Of a stretch of 23,011 nt of DNA, positions 1-7,281 are shown piece after piece; positions within the stretch are counted from its first letter, which is position 1, and every line of letters begins with the position of its first letter. The stretch lies in assembly GCA_910585165.1 (NCBI GenBank), contig CAJUBX010000031.1:1-23011 (forward strand). Reading direction: 5' to 3'. Source of the DNA: an uncultured Oscillibacter sp. (lineage in GTDB: Bacteria > Bacillota > Clostridia > Oscillospirales > Oscillospiraceae). A program made the translations under genes and the position numbers. The notes under the pieces were generated by a model that saw only the letters and a list, made by a program, of their open reading frames with translations, was not told the DNA's origin and ran no database searches.

Positions 1-136
1 TATTTTACCATATTCTCTTGCTCCCCGCATCCCTTTTGTGCGGTGTTACCTTAAGCGCCGCATGCCGGGAACATATTTTCCGGGAGCGCGCTTTACATGG
101 TTTTACAGTCGCCGCATAAAGGAAGCTCCGATTTTA

Positions 137-1156
137 TCAGCAGCCCCTTAAATCGTACATTTTTATTATGTCTTCATACGACTTATATGGCTGAGCATGA
201 AGATGCGTGATGAGTTTCATCAGCTCGTTTTCAGTGGAGAAATAGTATGGAAGAACCAGATTAAAAACGTTCCCTGCAATCGGAAGTACAAACTGAATGC
301 CGGTATCCGTTATCAAATGCGCAACGTTCGACACTGTGCCGCTGATTGCGCGGAAGGTCAAGTTGGAATTTTCCATACCTGCATGTTTGGCTTTTTCAGC
401 AGCCAGCAAATCTATAAGCCTTCTCTTTGCGGCGGGAATATCATACTCCTGGCTTTTTGCCAGGTCTGCGGCCGTTTCATCCCAGCAGAATAGGTGCATG
501 AACTGCATGTCGCGGTCTTTACGCTGAATCCATTCCAGCAGTGCCTCATAAGCCCGGTGCTCATATGTATTGCCTTTCCTGGGGCCCAGCAGCAAAAGAG
601 AGGTTTTCTGGGACAGAATGATCTTTTTCTTTGCGCGCTTAATTTGTTCGTAAGCGTAAACGTAAGTAGCGCCCCGGTTGTCCTGAATATCCGGGCGCAG
701 GGTCATCTTCGCTTTTATGTAGTCGTTCAGCCTGGCCTGCAGGGTATCATAAAGTTCCTCACAGGAGCCAAACAGCGTGCAGTCGCCGTCATAAGTGGTC
801 TGAGAAATCGTTTTTACGATTTCCCTTGCATTATCGGGTATCTTTTTGTCATTTCCAACCTTTATAAAAACAAAAATGGGAAGGCCGTTTTCCAGGGCGA
901 GCTTGCATTCGTCCACAACCTTTTCCGATTGTTCAAAGCTGCTGCTGCCGATGATTAAAATGAAAACGGGATTGCTGTGCTTTAAAGCGCTGTTAAAACT
1001 GTTTTGCGTAATCCCGGTGTCCTCCGGATTTCGCAGCACGTTGAATCCAAGCTCCTTCGCCGCTTTATACGCGGCAAACCTGTAGTCCATAAAGCCGGCT
1101 TCCTTGTAGCAAACCGAACTTATGCAAAGCGCGCCGATTGTGAGCGGATTTGTCAT
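137..1156 (-). CDS. DUF4062/TIR-like domain protein, possible defence or signalling effector
   Basis: The predicted protein has 339 residues and its function is unknown. Residues 7-100 look like the DUF4062/TIR-like fold: a first strand with CISS (11-14), a helix, a central hydrophobic strand VFILIIGS (64-71), then S-x5-DECKLALENG with a Glu (E83) placed like the conserved TIR-family glutamate, and a strand PIFVFIK. Residues about 160-335 form a second domain (YEQIKRAKKKIILSQKT and later strands) resembling sensor-like regions linked to such effectors; I see no HKD nuclease motif. The start is the ATG at 1156 because AAGGAGGA lies about 6 bases upstream. A longer in-frame start at 1297 would add 47 residues with no ribosome site. 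The gene is visibly AT-richer than its neighbours, suggesting transfer. The fold call is by eye; function is inference. Confidence 0.75.
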   Translation of the reverse strand: MTNPLTIGALCISSVCYKEAGFMDYRFAAYKAAKELGFNVLRNPEDTGITQNSFNSALKHSNPVFILIIGSSSFEQSEKVVDECKLALENGLPIFVFIKVGNDKKIPDNAREIVKTISQTTYDGDCTLFGSCEELYDTLQARLNDYIKAKMTLRPDIQDNRGATYVYAYEQIKRAKKKIILSQKTSLLLLGPRKGNTYEHRAYEALLEWIQRKDRDMQFMHLFCWDETAADLAKSQEYDIPAAKRRLIDLLAAEKAKHAGMENSNLTFRAISGTVSNVAHLITDTGIQFVLPIAGNVFNLVLPYYFSTENELMKLITHLHAQPYKSYEDIIKMYDLRGC

Positions 1157-1374
1157 ACGAATCCTCCTTAAAATCTGAATGCGGTCATATTGCGGAATTA
1201 AAAGCGCGGCGGCTTTTGGGTGCGGGCATGGAAGTAGCTGGGTTTTAACGGTTCCTCGTTTCGGGTGTTTTCTCCATACCGCTTCCGTTTCGTTCATATT
1301 CCCAATAATGCCTGGTTATGAAATCTTTTTTTAATCACCTCCGAACCGTCCGGCTTCGCACTTCATAAGCTGGC

Positions 1375-1575
1375 ATGGGTGATGGTATGACGAATTTCAA
1401 CTGTGACCCCCTGGCGCTGACCACGGCGGTGAACTCCCTGGCGGTGGCCATCGCGGGGAAGCTGAACGACGAGGAGCTGGGCCTGGTGGGGGCCGTCCTG
1501 ACCCAGCTGGGCGATACGCTGGAGACCATCGCGGCCCAGCGGGAAATCTGCTCCCGCCGCAGCGGGGCGCATTGA
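1375..1575 (+). CDS. DUF6774-like microprotein
   Basis: This small protein has 66 residues, or 62 if the ATG at 1387 is used. The body (NFNCDPLALTTAVNSLAVAI, then KLNDEELGLVGAVLTQLGDTL and ETIAAQRE) matches my memory of the DUF6774 family: a short two-helix protein of Clostridia with an Asp-Glu-Leu turn and a conserved LGDTL segment. Its function is unknown. It has neither a signal peptide nor a membrane segment. No strong ribosome site precedes either ATG; only a weak GGGTGATGG lies before the second, so the start is uncertain. It converges on the glycosyltransferase-CsaB gene and diverges from the DUF4062-like gene. The family match and high-GC codon use argue that it is real. Confidence 0.7.
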   Translation: MGDGMTNFNCDPLALTTAVNSLAVAIAGKLNDEELGLVGAVLTQLGDTLETIAAQREICSRRSGAH

Positions 1576-1579
1576 ACAT

Positions 1580-1609
1580 GCGGGGAAAGCCCGCCATGGT
1601 TTTCCCCGC
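1580..1609. terminator. Hairpin between convergent genes, weak terminator candidate
   Basis: GCGGGGAAA (1580-1588) pairs perfectly with TTTCCCCGC (1601-1609) around a 12-base loop, in the gap between the DUF6774-like gene and the end of the CsaB fusion. There is no clear T-run on either side, so intrinsic termination is plausible but unproven. Confidence 0.4.
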
Positions 1610-1619
1610 GCCGGGCGCC

Positions 1620-3848
1620 TTACAGCTCCAGCAGCTTCTTCGCGGTCTCCACGTTCCCCCGCTCCAGCTCCCGGAGGCGGCGCACCGCCTCCGCCTGGGC
1701 CTGCTTGTCCCCGGCCTGGGCGGCGGCCCGGGCCACCATGGCCTGGAGGCTCTCCTCCGTCAGGTCTTCCAGGTCCGCGAAGTTCTCCTGGCCGATGTAG
1801 CGCAGGAAGGACGACACCTTCGGATCGTACACCACCCCTGCCAGGGGAACGCCCTGCCCGGCGGCGAAAATCAGGGCGTGGAGCCGCATGGACACCACCG
1901 CCTCCATCCGGGAGATGGCCCCGATGAGGGTCCCGGCGGCCCCGGCGTCGTCCAGAAAATAGTGGGGCACGTCCCCCAGGCCCTGGGCCGCCAGCCGGGC
2001 GGCGGCGGGGTCCTGGCCCTTTTCCACCGCCGTGAAAACGGGGGTCAGGCCATAGCGCTGCCAGGCGTACCGGGCGGCGGCGGCGAAGATGGGGGCCTTT
2101 TCCGGAAAGCCCGGCCAGGGGCGGAGGGCGAAGCAGATATAGCGCCCCCGGGGCGGAATCCCCGCCCGGAGGAGGACGCTGTCCGTCTTCTCCTCCTCCG
2201 CCGGGGAGAGGGTCAGGGCCGAATCCGCCGTCAGGAGGATTTCCGGCCTGTCCACGCCCATGGATTTGAGCTCCTCCAGGGAGTCCGGCTCCCGGAGGGT
2301 AATGGCGTCCACGTTCTTGTTCAGCGTCCTGGCCGCCAGCCTGCGGTGATTCTCCCGGGTGACGGGGCCGATGCCGCAGCCGTACATCTGGACCTTGCAG
2401 CCCGCCCATTTGGCGGCGCGGATGTTCATAAGGTAAAACCACAGGGAGCGGCGGGAGGTCACGTCCTGGATAAGGCTTCCGCCGCCGTTGATATAGAGCT
2501 TCGCCCGCCTCATGGCCCCCAGCCAGCCGGGAAAATCCATCCGGCTGACGGACTGGACGCGGTAGGCCTGGCGGGTGGCCCCGGGATTTTTGGAGATGAC
2601 CGTCACCGGCATGTCCGGGTCGATGGACCGCATCTGGCCCAGGACGGCCTTTAAAATCGCGTCGTCCCCGGCGTTGCCCCGGCCGTAGGCCCCGCAGATC
2701 ACCACGCCGTCCCGGCGGGCCTTGGGCCGGCTGTGGCGGCGGAGAATTTCCCCGTAAATATGGAGCTGGGTGTCCACGGTCTTTTGGATGGAAAACTGGG
2801 CGGAGGCCTTTTCAAAGAGCTTTTCCCCCATCTCCCGGCGGAGGGCCGGGTCGTTTCCCAGGGCGGCCAGCCGCTCCCCCAGGTCCCGCCAGTCCCGGGG
2901 GGCGATGAGGTAGCCGTTGACCCCCTGGTCGATGAGGCAGGGGATGCCCCCCACGGCGGTGGACACCGTGGCCAGGTGGAACCGGGCCCCCTCCGTCAGG
3001 GCGTAGGAAAAGGTCTCGGAAAGGCTGGTGAGGACGTTGACGTCCAGGGCGCTGTAAAAACGGTCCATGCCGCCGCTGATCCACCCGGCGAAGGTCACCC
3101 GCTCCCCCACCCCCAGTTCCCGGGCCAGGGACTCCAGCTTTTCCCGCTCCTCGCCGTCCCCGGCGATTACCAACCGCAGTTTATCGCAGGATTTATACGC
3201 CTCGGCAAAGCCCCGGATAAGAGTGGACATGTCTTTCACCGGGTTCAGCCGGGCGGCAATGCCCACCACCACGGAATCCTCCTCCGCATCCGCCCCCAGG
3301 GAGCGGAGGTAGGACAGGCGGTCCCCCTGGGGCGGCGGGGGGGTGAAGTCGATGCCGTTGTAGATGGCGTAGAAGCGGTCCGGCGGAAAGCCCCGGGCGA
3401 TCAGCAGGTCCACCATGGCGTCGGACACGCCGATGCGGTAGTCCAGCCGCCGGAGGGCCCAGGTGTTGATGACCCCGAAGGTGCACCGGGCCAGGGGGCG
3501 GCCCATGTAGTCGATGCGGTAGTCGCTGTGGATGGTGGTGACCACCGGAAGGCCGGTGATGCCCCGGAGCAGGGCCCCGATCATGTTGGCCCGGGAGCCG
3601 TGGCAGTGGATGAGCTGAAAGCCCTCCCGGCGGATATAGTCCGCCAGATGGCGGCGGATTTTGAAGATGTGGTTGCCCGCGCAGATGGAGGTGGGGATGC
3701 CCAGGGAGCGGGCCTCCTCGGCGAAGGGTCCGTCCCGGAAGCAGACCAATTGGGCGGTGATGGTCTCGTTCAAATGCTGGAGGAGGCTCAGCACATGGGT
3801 CTTGGCCCCGCCGGAGTCGCCGCCGCTGATGAGGTGAATGACTTTCAT
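1620..3848 (-). CDS. csaB: Glycosyltransferase (GT4-type) fused to CsaB-like polysaccharide pyruvyl transferase
   Basis: The predicted protein has 742 residues in two parts. Residues 1-375 are a GT4-type glycosyltransferase: N-terminal GGDSGGAKTHVL (9-20), HSDYR (107-111), and the nucleotide-sugar site SLSETFSYALTEGA followed by VGGIP (275-303). Residues 381-742 are a polysaccharide pyruvyl transferase of the CsaB type: GAYGRGNAGDDAIL (386-399), NGGGSLIQD (454-462), GCGIGP (490-495) and SMRLHALIFA (653-662). CsaB enzymes add ketal-pyruvate to cell-wall polymers, which in known systems anchors SLH-domain surface proteins. The fusion suggests sugar addition and pyruvylation are coupled at the inner membrane face. 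The start is the ATG at 3848 after AAGGGG; an upstream extension to 3983 lacks support and would cover the promoter. It diverges from the DUF4330 gene. Domain calls are firm; the polymer substrate is unknown. Confidence 0.93.
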   Translation of the reverse strand: MKVIHLISGGDSGGAKTHVLSLLQHLNETITAQLVCFRDGPFAEEARSLGIPTSICAGNHIFKIRRHLADYIRREGFQLIHCHGSRANMIGALLRGITGLPVVTTIHSDYRIDYMGRPLARCTFGVINTWALRRLDYRIGVSDAMVDLLIARGFPPDRFYAIYNGIDFTPPPPQGDRLSYLRSLGADAEEDSVVVGIAARLNPVKDMSTLIRGFAEAYKSCDKLRLVIAGDGEEREKLESLARELGVGERVTFAGWISGGMDRFYSALDVNVLTSLSETFSYALTEGARFHLATVSTAVGGIPCLIDQGVNGYLIAPRDWRDLGERLAALGNDPALRREMGEKLFEKASAQFSIQKTVDTQLHIYGEILRRHSRPKARRDGVVICGAYGRGNAGDDAILKAVLGQMRSIDPDMPVTVISKNPGATRQAYRVQSVSRMDFPGWLGAMRRAKLYINGGGSLIQDVTSRRSLWFYLMNIRAAKWAGCKVQMYGCGIGPVTRENHRRLAARTLNKNVDAITLREPDSLEELKSMGVDRPEILLTADSALTLSPAEEEKTDSVLLRAGIPPRGRYICFALRPWPGFPEKAPIFAAAARYAWQRYGLTPVFTAVEKGQDPAAARLAAQGLGDVPHYFLDDAGAAGTLIGAISRMEAVVSMRLHALIFAAGQGVPLAGVVYDPKVSSFLRYIGQENFADLEDLTEESLQAMVARAAAQAGDKQAQAEAVRRLRELERGNVETAKKLLEL

Positions 3849-3860
3849 GATAAAATCCCC

Positions 3861-3889
3861 TTGTGATTTTGTGAAAGGTATTATATAAT
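3861..3889 (+). promoter_or_regulatory. Sigma-A promoter for the DUF4330-lipoprotein operon
   Basis: -35 TTGTGA (3861-3866), a 17-base spacer, and -10 TATAAT (3884-3889). The -10 lies in the perfect 12-base palindrome TATTATATAATA (3879-3890), which also supplies the -10 for the opposite promoter. The leader to the ATG would be about 70 bases. Confidence 0.6.
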
Positions 3890-3908
3890 ATTTTTCAAGC
3901 CTTGTCCA
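3880..3908 (-). promoter_or_regulatory. Sigma-A promoter for the GT4-CsaB gene
   Basis: Read on the minus strand: -35 TGGACA (3908-3903), a 17-base spacer, and a perfect -10 TATAAT (3885-3880). Transcription would start near 3873, about 25 bases before the start codon. The -10 overlaps that of the divergent promoter. Confidence 0.7.
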
Positions 3909-3964
3909 TAAGGCGCAATCAATACGAAAAGAAGGCGGGCCCGCGCCCGTTACGGAGGTCTGGC

Positions 3965-4447
3965 ATGGAACAGAAAAAAGCATTCCGCATTGGGAAATTC
4001 AACATCATCGACATCATCGCCGTGGTCCTCATCCTGGCCGTGGCGGCCTATGCCGCCGTCCGGCTTTTGAACCGGGGCGGAGGCGTTGAGGTCTCCACGG
4101 TGGACATCACCTACGTGGTCCGGGTGGAGAACGTGGCCGCGGAGCTGTACGAAAACGCGAAGGCGAACCTGCCCTCCCAGCTGATGGCCTCCGGGGCCCG
4201 GCTGCCGGGACAGATTGAGTCCGTGGAGAAGGCCCCCTTCCTGGTGCTGGGGGCGGACGGGCAGTGGCATGAGGACCCGGACCATGTGAATTTGTACTTT
4301 ACCTGCACCGCCAGCGTGCCCAAGCAGGAGGTCATGACCAACAAGATTGGGGAGCAGGAGGTCCGGGTGGGCAAGACGGACTACATCATGAAAAGCGAAA
4401 AGGTGGAGTTCCAGGAGGCCACGGTCATCGACGTCTGGGAGAGCTGA
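3965..4447 (+). CDS. DUF4330 family single-pass membrane protein
   Basis: The predicted protein has 160 residues. After a short basic N-terminus (MEQKKAFRIGKF) comes one membrane helix (IIDIIAVVLILAVAAYAAVRLL, about 14-35), followed by an extracytoplasmic beta-rich domain (VDITYVVRVENVAAEL and later VRVGKTDYIMKSEKVEFQEA). This architecture matches DUF4330, often found beside CsaB-type genes in Clostridia. The start is the ATG at 3965, 7-8 bases after ACGGAGG; an upstream extension to 3902 has no ribosome site. The lipoprotein gene follows after 22 bases, so the two are likely co-transcribed. Its position opposite the pyruvyl transferase suggests a role in making or exporting the same envelope polymer, which is inference. 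Confidence 0.88.
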   Translation: MEQKKAFRIGKFNIIDIIAVVLILAVAAYAAVRLLNRGGGVEVSTVDITYVVRVENVAAELYENAKANLPSQLMASGARLPGQIESVEKAPFLVLGADGQWHEDPDHVNLYFTCTASVPKQEVMTNKIGEQEVRVGKTDYIMKSEKVEFQEATVIDVWES

Positions 4448-4469
4448 GGCGTTCAAGGGAGTGCGCGGC

Positions 4470-5081
4470 ATGAAAATGAAAGGAATTGCGTTGCTGGTTC
4501 TGGCGGCCCTGCTTCTGGCGGGCTGCTCCGGCCGGGCGGACGAGCCCGCCATGTACATCCGGCCTGCGGAGCTCAGCGAGGAGGAGGAAGCCGTGGCCAG
4601 GCTGCTGGGGGCGGACACGGAACAGCACCTTTTTGACGTGGCGCTGGACGGCACGGCGAAAACGGTGAGCATCTGCGCCTATGAACTGATGGACGGCAAA
4701 TGGGAGAGCTTCTCCGGCGGCGGCGGAATGGCCTTGGAAGAGGGGGAGAAAAAGGGCCGCATGGCCTTTGGCTTTACGGACCTGCGGGGGGATATGCGGC
4801 AGGCCGTCCAATTCGGGAAGAATTTCTCGGCGGTGAGCTGGGGAGGTCCGGAGGAGGAGACGGCGGCGGCGGGCATGAGCCAAACCACGGCCTTTCTCTC
4901 GAACCCCACGGAGATCGTCTACGGACAGGAAATCCCCATCGCCGTACAGATCAACACGGCAAAGAACGAGGTCTCCAGCTATGACCCGGAGTACTTCTTT
5001 CAGCCGGAGCGGTATGCGGAGAAGGGCTATGAGCACGTCTACGCCCTGACGGTGACCTTCAGCCAGGAGCCCCTTTCCTGA
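4470..5081 (+). CDS. Putative lipoprotein, function unknown
   Basis: The predicted protein has 203 residues. A basic start (MKMKG), a hydrophobic stretch and the lipobox LLAGC place the lipidated cysteine at residue 19, so the mature protein should be anchored on the outer face of the membrane. The rest is acidic, with a likely beta-sandwich body (HLFDVALDGTAKTVSICAYE, MDGKWESFSGGGG), and no recognised enzyme motif. The start is the ATG at 4470, 9 bases after AAGGGA; a GTG at 4461 abuts that site too closely. It lies 22 bases downstream of the DUF4330 gene and ends at a strong terminator, so it closes a two-gene envelope operon. I do not recognise a family. Confidence 0.82.
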   Translation: MKMKGIALLVLAALLLAGCSGRADEPAMYIRPAELSEEEEAVARLLGADTEQHLFDVALDGTAKTVSICAYELMDGKWESFSGGGGMALEEGEKKGRMAFGFTDLRGDMRQAVQFGKNFSAVSWGGPEEETAAAGMSQTTAFLSNPTEIVYGQEIPIAVQINTAKNEVSSYDPEYFFQPERYAEKGYEHVYALTVTFSQEPLS

Positions 5082-5087
5082 AATGAA

Positions 5088-5121
5088 AAGCGGCGGACCC
5101 TCCCGGGTCCGCCGCTTGTTT
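5088..5121. terminator. Bidirectional intrinsic terminator
   Basis: AAGCGGCGGACCC (5088-5100) pairs perfectly with GGGTCCGCCGCTT (5105-5117) around the loop TCCC. A T-rich tract follows on the plus side and an A-rich tract precedes it, so it can serve both the lipoprotein operon (plus) and the MATE gene (minus), whose stop codon abuts it. Confidence 0.88.
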
Positions 5122-6505
5122 ATTTTCCCGCCCTTTCAAGAGCGTCCAGCTCCCGCAGGGCCCGGAGCTGGATGGGCACGGCGCACAGAAGGGTTAGCAC
5201 ATCCGCCGCCGTCTGGGTCATCTCCACCCCCATAAGCCCCAGGGTTCTTGCGAGGAGATACACCAGGGGGATGAAGAAGATTCCCTGCCGGGCCATGGCC
5301 AGGAAGGTGGCCCCGGCGGTTTTTCCGATGGTCTGGAGCATCATGTTGCTCATGACGATCCACCCGGAGAGGCACAGCGTCACGCATTGGAACCGCAGGG
5401 CCATGGTCCCGATTTGGATGACCTCCGGGTCGTCCCGGAACAGGGCGATGAGCTGGGGGGCGAAGAAGGCCCCCAGAGCCCCCACCGCCGTCAGAAACAG
5501 CGTGGAGCTCTTCACGCAGAACCAGAAGCCCTCCTTCACCCGGTGGTAGAGCTTGGCGCCGTAGTTGAACCCGCACACGGGCTGGAAGCCCTGGCCGAAG
5601 CCGATCATGGCGGAGCCGCCGAACATCATGATCCGCTGGACCACCCCCATGGCGGCGATGGCGGCGTCGCCGTAGGCCCCGGCGGCCCGGTTCAGGCAGA
5701 TGGCGGCGACGCTGGCCAGGCCCTGCCTGGCCAGGGAGGGCAGGCCCCCCCGGACGATTTGAACGTAATAGGAGAGCTTCAGCTGCACCCGGGAGATGCG
5801 GATGGGGAGGTTGCCCCCCCTGGCGCAGCCCGCCAGCAGCAGGCAGAAGCTGACGAACTGGCTGATGATGGTGGCCCAGGCCGCCCCGGCCACGCCCAGG
5901 CGGAAGGTGAAAATCAGCAGAGGGTCCAGGGCGATGTTCAGCACCGCGCCGCTGGCGATGCCCACCATGGCGTAGGCCGCGCTGCCCTGGTAGCGCAGCT
6001 GGTTGTTCAGCACCAGGGAGGAGGTCATCCAGGGCGCGCCCAGGAGGATGACCTGGAGATAGGCCTTCGTATAGGGCAGAATGGTGGCGGTGGAGCCCAG
6101 AAGCATGGCCAGGGGCTCCAAAAAAATCCGGCCCAGGAGGCAGATCCCCGTCCCCGCCGCCAGGGCGGCGAAAAAGCCGGTGGCGGCCATGTTTCCGGCG
6201 GCCTCGTAATTCTGCTTTCCCAGCTCCCGGGAGATGAAGTTGCCGCTGCCGTGGCCGAAGAAGAAGCCCACGGCCTGGATGATGGCCATGAGGGAGAAGA
6301 CCACCCCCACCGCCCCGGTGGCGCTGTTGCTTTTCAGCATGCCCACGAAGAAGGTGTCGGCCATGTTGTAAAACGAAGTGACCAGCATGCTGATGATGCA
6401 GGGGAGGGCCAGCCGGCAGATCAGGCGGCTGACGGGGGTTTCGGTCATTTGGTGGAATTTCTGCTCCTGCTGTTCGTCCATGCGTTCGTCCGCGCGTTTG
6501 TCCAT
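5120..6505 (-). CDS. MATE family multidrug/cation exporter
   Basis: This is a 461-residue polytopic membrane protein of the usual MATE length, with two related halves of six helices each. Typical family segments are LICRLALPCIISMLVTSFYNMADTFF at about 27-52, FFFGHGSGNFISRELGKQN at about 81-99, and the second-half FGQGFQPVCGFNYGA. MATE proteins export drugs or metabolites using a Na+ or H+ gradient; the substrate cannot be read from sequence. The start at 6505 gives a charged N-terminus rich in Asp, Glu and Arg. AGGAG lies further upstream than usual, so the ATGs at residues 9 or 20 remain possible. The gene stands alone with its own promoter and shares a terminator with the convergent lipoprotein operon. 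No regulator is adjacent. Confidence 0.92.
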   Translation of the reverse strand: MDKRADERMDEQQEQKFHQMTETPVSRLICRLALPCIISMLVTSFYNMADTFFVGMLKSNSATGAVGVVFSLMAIIQAVGFFFGHGSGNFISRELGKQNYEAAGNMAATGFFAALAAGTGICLLGRIFLEPLAMLLGSTATILPYTKAYLQVILLGAPWMTSSLVLNNQLRYQGSAAYAMVGIASGAVLNIALDPLLIFTFRLGVAGAAWATIISQFVSFCLLLAGCARGGNLPIRISRVQLKLSYYVQIVRGGLPSLARQGLASVAAICLNRAAGAYGDAAIAAMGVVQRIMMFGGSAMIGFGQGFQPVCGFNYGAKLYHRVKEGFWFCVKSSTLFLTAVGALGAFFAPQLIALFRDDPEVIQIGTMALRFQCVTLCLSGWIVMSNMMLQTIGKTAGATFLAMARQGIFFIPLVYLLARTLGLMGVEMTQTAADVLTLLCAVPIQLRALRELDALERAGK

Positions 6506-6546
6506 AAGGGGCCCGCCTTTCTCCTCTGTTCGTCATGTTAAGCCAT

Positions 6547-6555
6547 AGTATAACA
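6547..6555 (-). promoter_or_regulatory. Extended -10 promoter for the MATE gene
   Basis: On the minus strand this reads TGTTATACT, an extended -10 (TGn plus TATACT). No good -35 is visible at 16-18 bases. It lies about 45 bases upstream of the MATE start codon. Confidence 0.5.
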
Positions 6556-6631
6556 CGTTTTGCCCCAAAACGGAAGCGGGGTTTTTAAAATTTCAGCAGC
6601 TAAACTAACCGGCCGGCCGCCGGGGGCTGGC

Positions 6632-6659
6632 ACAGCTTCCGGCCCGCCGCATAGAATGA
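6632..6659 (+). promoter_or_regulatory. Possible sporulation (sigma-K-like) promoter
   Basis: AC (6632-6633), a 16-base spacer, then CATAGAATGA (6650-6659), close to the sigma-K -10 CATANNNTA with one mismatch. It precedes the Cys-rich gene and no convincing sigma-A promoter competes. The motif is short and could occur by chance. Confidence 0.25.
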
Positions 6660-6709
6660 AGCAGATACCCGGAGGCCCGGGTAGAATTTCCAGGAAACGA
6701 GGGATTCCT

Positions 6710-7057
6710 TTGCGTATCAACGAAGCCTATGAGCACGAGGCCATTCTCCCCCGCCAGGGCGAGGAGTGCGGCAGCGGCTGCAATAAAATTGTTACACAGT
6801 GTGTGGACGTCGCCGCCCCGGTGACGCTGGTCCCCACCGCCTCTCTGGGCACCGTGACGGTGTCCTGCCAGGGCGCGCCTGTGGTGAACTGCGTCACGGA
6901 CCCCTGCGGCACCTCCAGCACCATCACCGTCACCCAGCGGGTCTGCGTCACCATTCCCGTGCGCTATGACGTGAGCATGAACACCGGAGAGCCCACCATC
7001 TGCTGCGCCGAGGGCGGGGCCTGCGGCCCCTGCTCCCCCTGCGGGTGCAAGGCGTAA
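6710..7057 (+). CDS. Cys-rich small protein, possible spore coat or surface protein
   Basis: The predicted protein has 115 residues and 13 cysteines (20, 24, 31, 53, 61, 66, 79, 98, 99, 105, 108, 111, 113). The core is a repeated beta-type pattern (CVDVAAPVTLVPTASLGTVT, then TITVTQRVCVTIPVRYDV), and the C-terminus is CGPCSPCGCKA. The pattern resembles short Cys-rich proteins of spore-forming Firmicutes that have been linked to spore layers; I recall the pattern but no named family. The start is the TTG at 6710: GAGGGA ends five bases upstream, and the N-terminus becomes MRINEAYEHEA. Upstream in-frame ATGs lack ribosome sites and add low-complexity sequence. There is no signal peptide. A strong terminator follows. 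It could instead bind metal; function is unproven. Confidence 0.7.
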   Translation: MRINEAYEHEAILPRQGEECGSGCNKIVTQCVDVAAPVTLVPTASLGTVTVSCQGAPVVNCVTDPCGTSSTITVTQRVCVTIPVRYDVSMNTGEPTICCAEGGACGPCSPCGCKA

Positions 7058-7068
7058 ACGCCCGAAGT

Positions 7069-7104
7069 AAAACGTCCGGCCGCCAAAGCGGCCGGACGTT
7101 TTTT
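7069..7104. terminator. Strong intrinsic terminator, probably bidirectional
   Basis: AAAACGTCCGGCCGC (7069-7083) pairs perfectly with GCGGCCGGACGTTTT (7088-7102) around CAAA, with T-run to 7104. It terminates the Cys-rich gene. Reversed, it ends in GTTTTAC and may also stop the aro operon coming from the other side. Confidence 0.9.
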
Positions 7105-7120
7105 AACCCATGATTCCTTA

Positions 7121-7281
7121 GAGCCTGTTTAATATCTGGCGGAATGCCGGATCAGCTCAGATTTTTTTGCTGGGCAAGGCGATTTGACGCAGGAATCCTG
7201 ACGGATTTCAAGTCAAATCAACGCAGTCCCAGCGGAAAAAGATGGACTGAGACGGCATTTTGATAGATTTTAAACAGGCTC
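7121..7281. mobile_element. MITE-like non-coding element with TTA target duplication
   Basis: The element is 161 bases with terminal inverted repeats GAGCCTGTTTAATATCT (7121-7137) and, reversed from 7281, GAGCCTGTTTAAAATCT: 16 of 17 match. Similarity between the two halves continues imperfectly inward: ATGCCG, CTTTTT/GCTGGG blocks, and GATTTGAC opposite GTCAAATC, so the whole element can fold on itself. It is flanked by TTA on both sides (7118-7120 and 7282-7284), consistent with a 3-base target duplication. Such ends and a TNA-type target fit IS5-group (IS1031-like) transposases acting in trans; that assignment is inference. It contains no coding ORF and lies between the aroQ stop codon and the operon's likely terminator. 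Confidence 0.8.

Noticed and set aside
53..93. Imperfect inverted repeat (AAGCGC/GCGCTT with an inner CCGGGAA/TTCCGGG) downstream of the first gene
   Set aside because: It has mismatches and no T-run on either strand; too weak to call a terminator, and no gene is visible in bases 1-136.
1157..1297. N-terminal extension of the DUF4062-like protein to an ATG at 1297
   Set aside because: There is no ribosome site at 1297, the added 47 residues look non-domain-like, and the ATG at 1156 has an excellent AAGGAGGA. An in-frame TAA lies just upstream of 1297.
1334..1342. GGAGGTGAT on the minus strand, a perfect Shine-Dalgarno sequence
   Set aside because: No start codon follows at a usable distance; the nearest ATG is about 35 bases away, so it is likely chance or a remnant.
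1572..2654. Long open frame opposite the CsaB fusion, as an example of several 300+ codon frames antisense to real genes
   Set aside because: High GC content keeps stop codons rare in other frames. These frames have Gly/Pro/His/Arg-rich low-complexity translations with no motifs, and they lie over well-recognised genes.
6538..6720. 60-codon minus-strand open frame upstream of the MATE gene
   Set aside because: It overlaps the MATE promoter and the start of the Cys-rich gene, and has no ribosome site or recognisable features.
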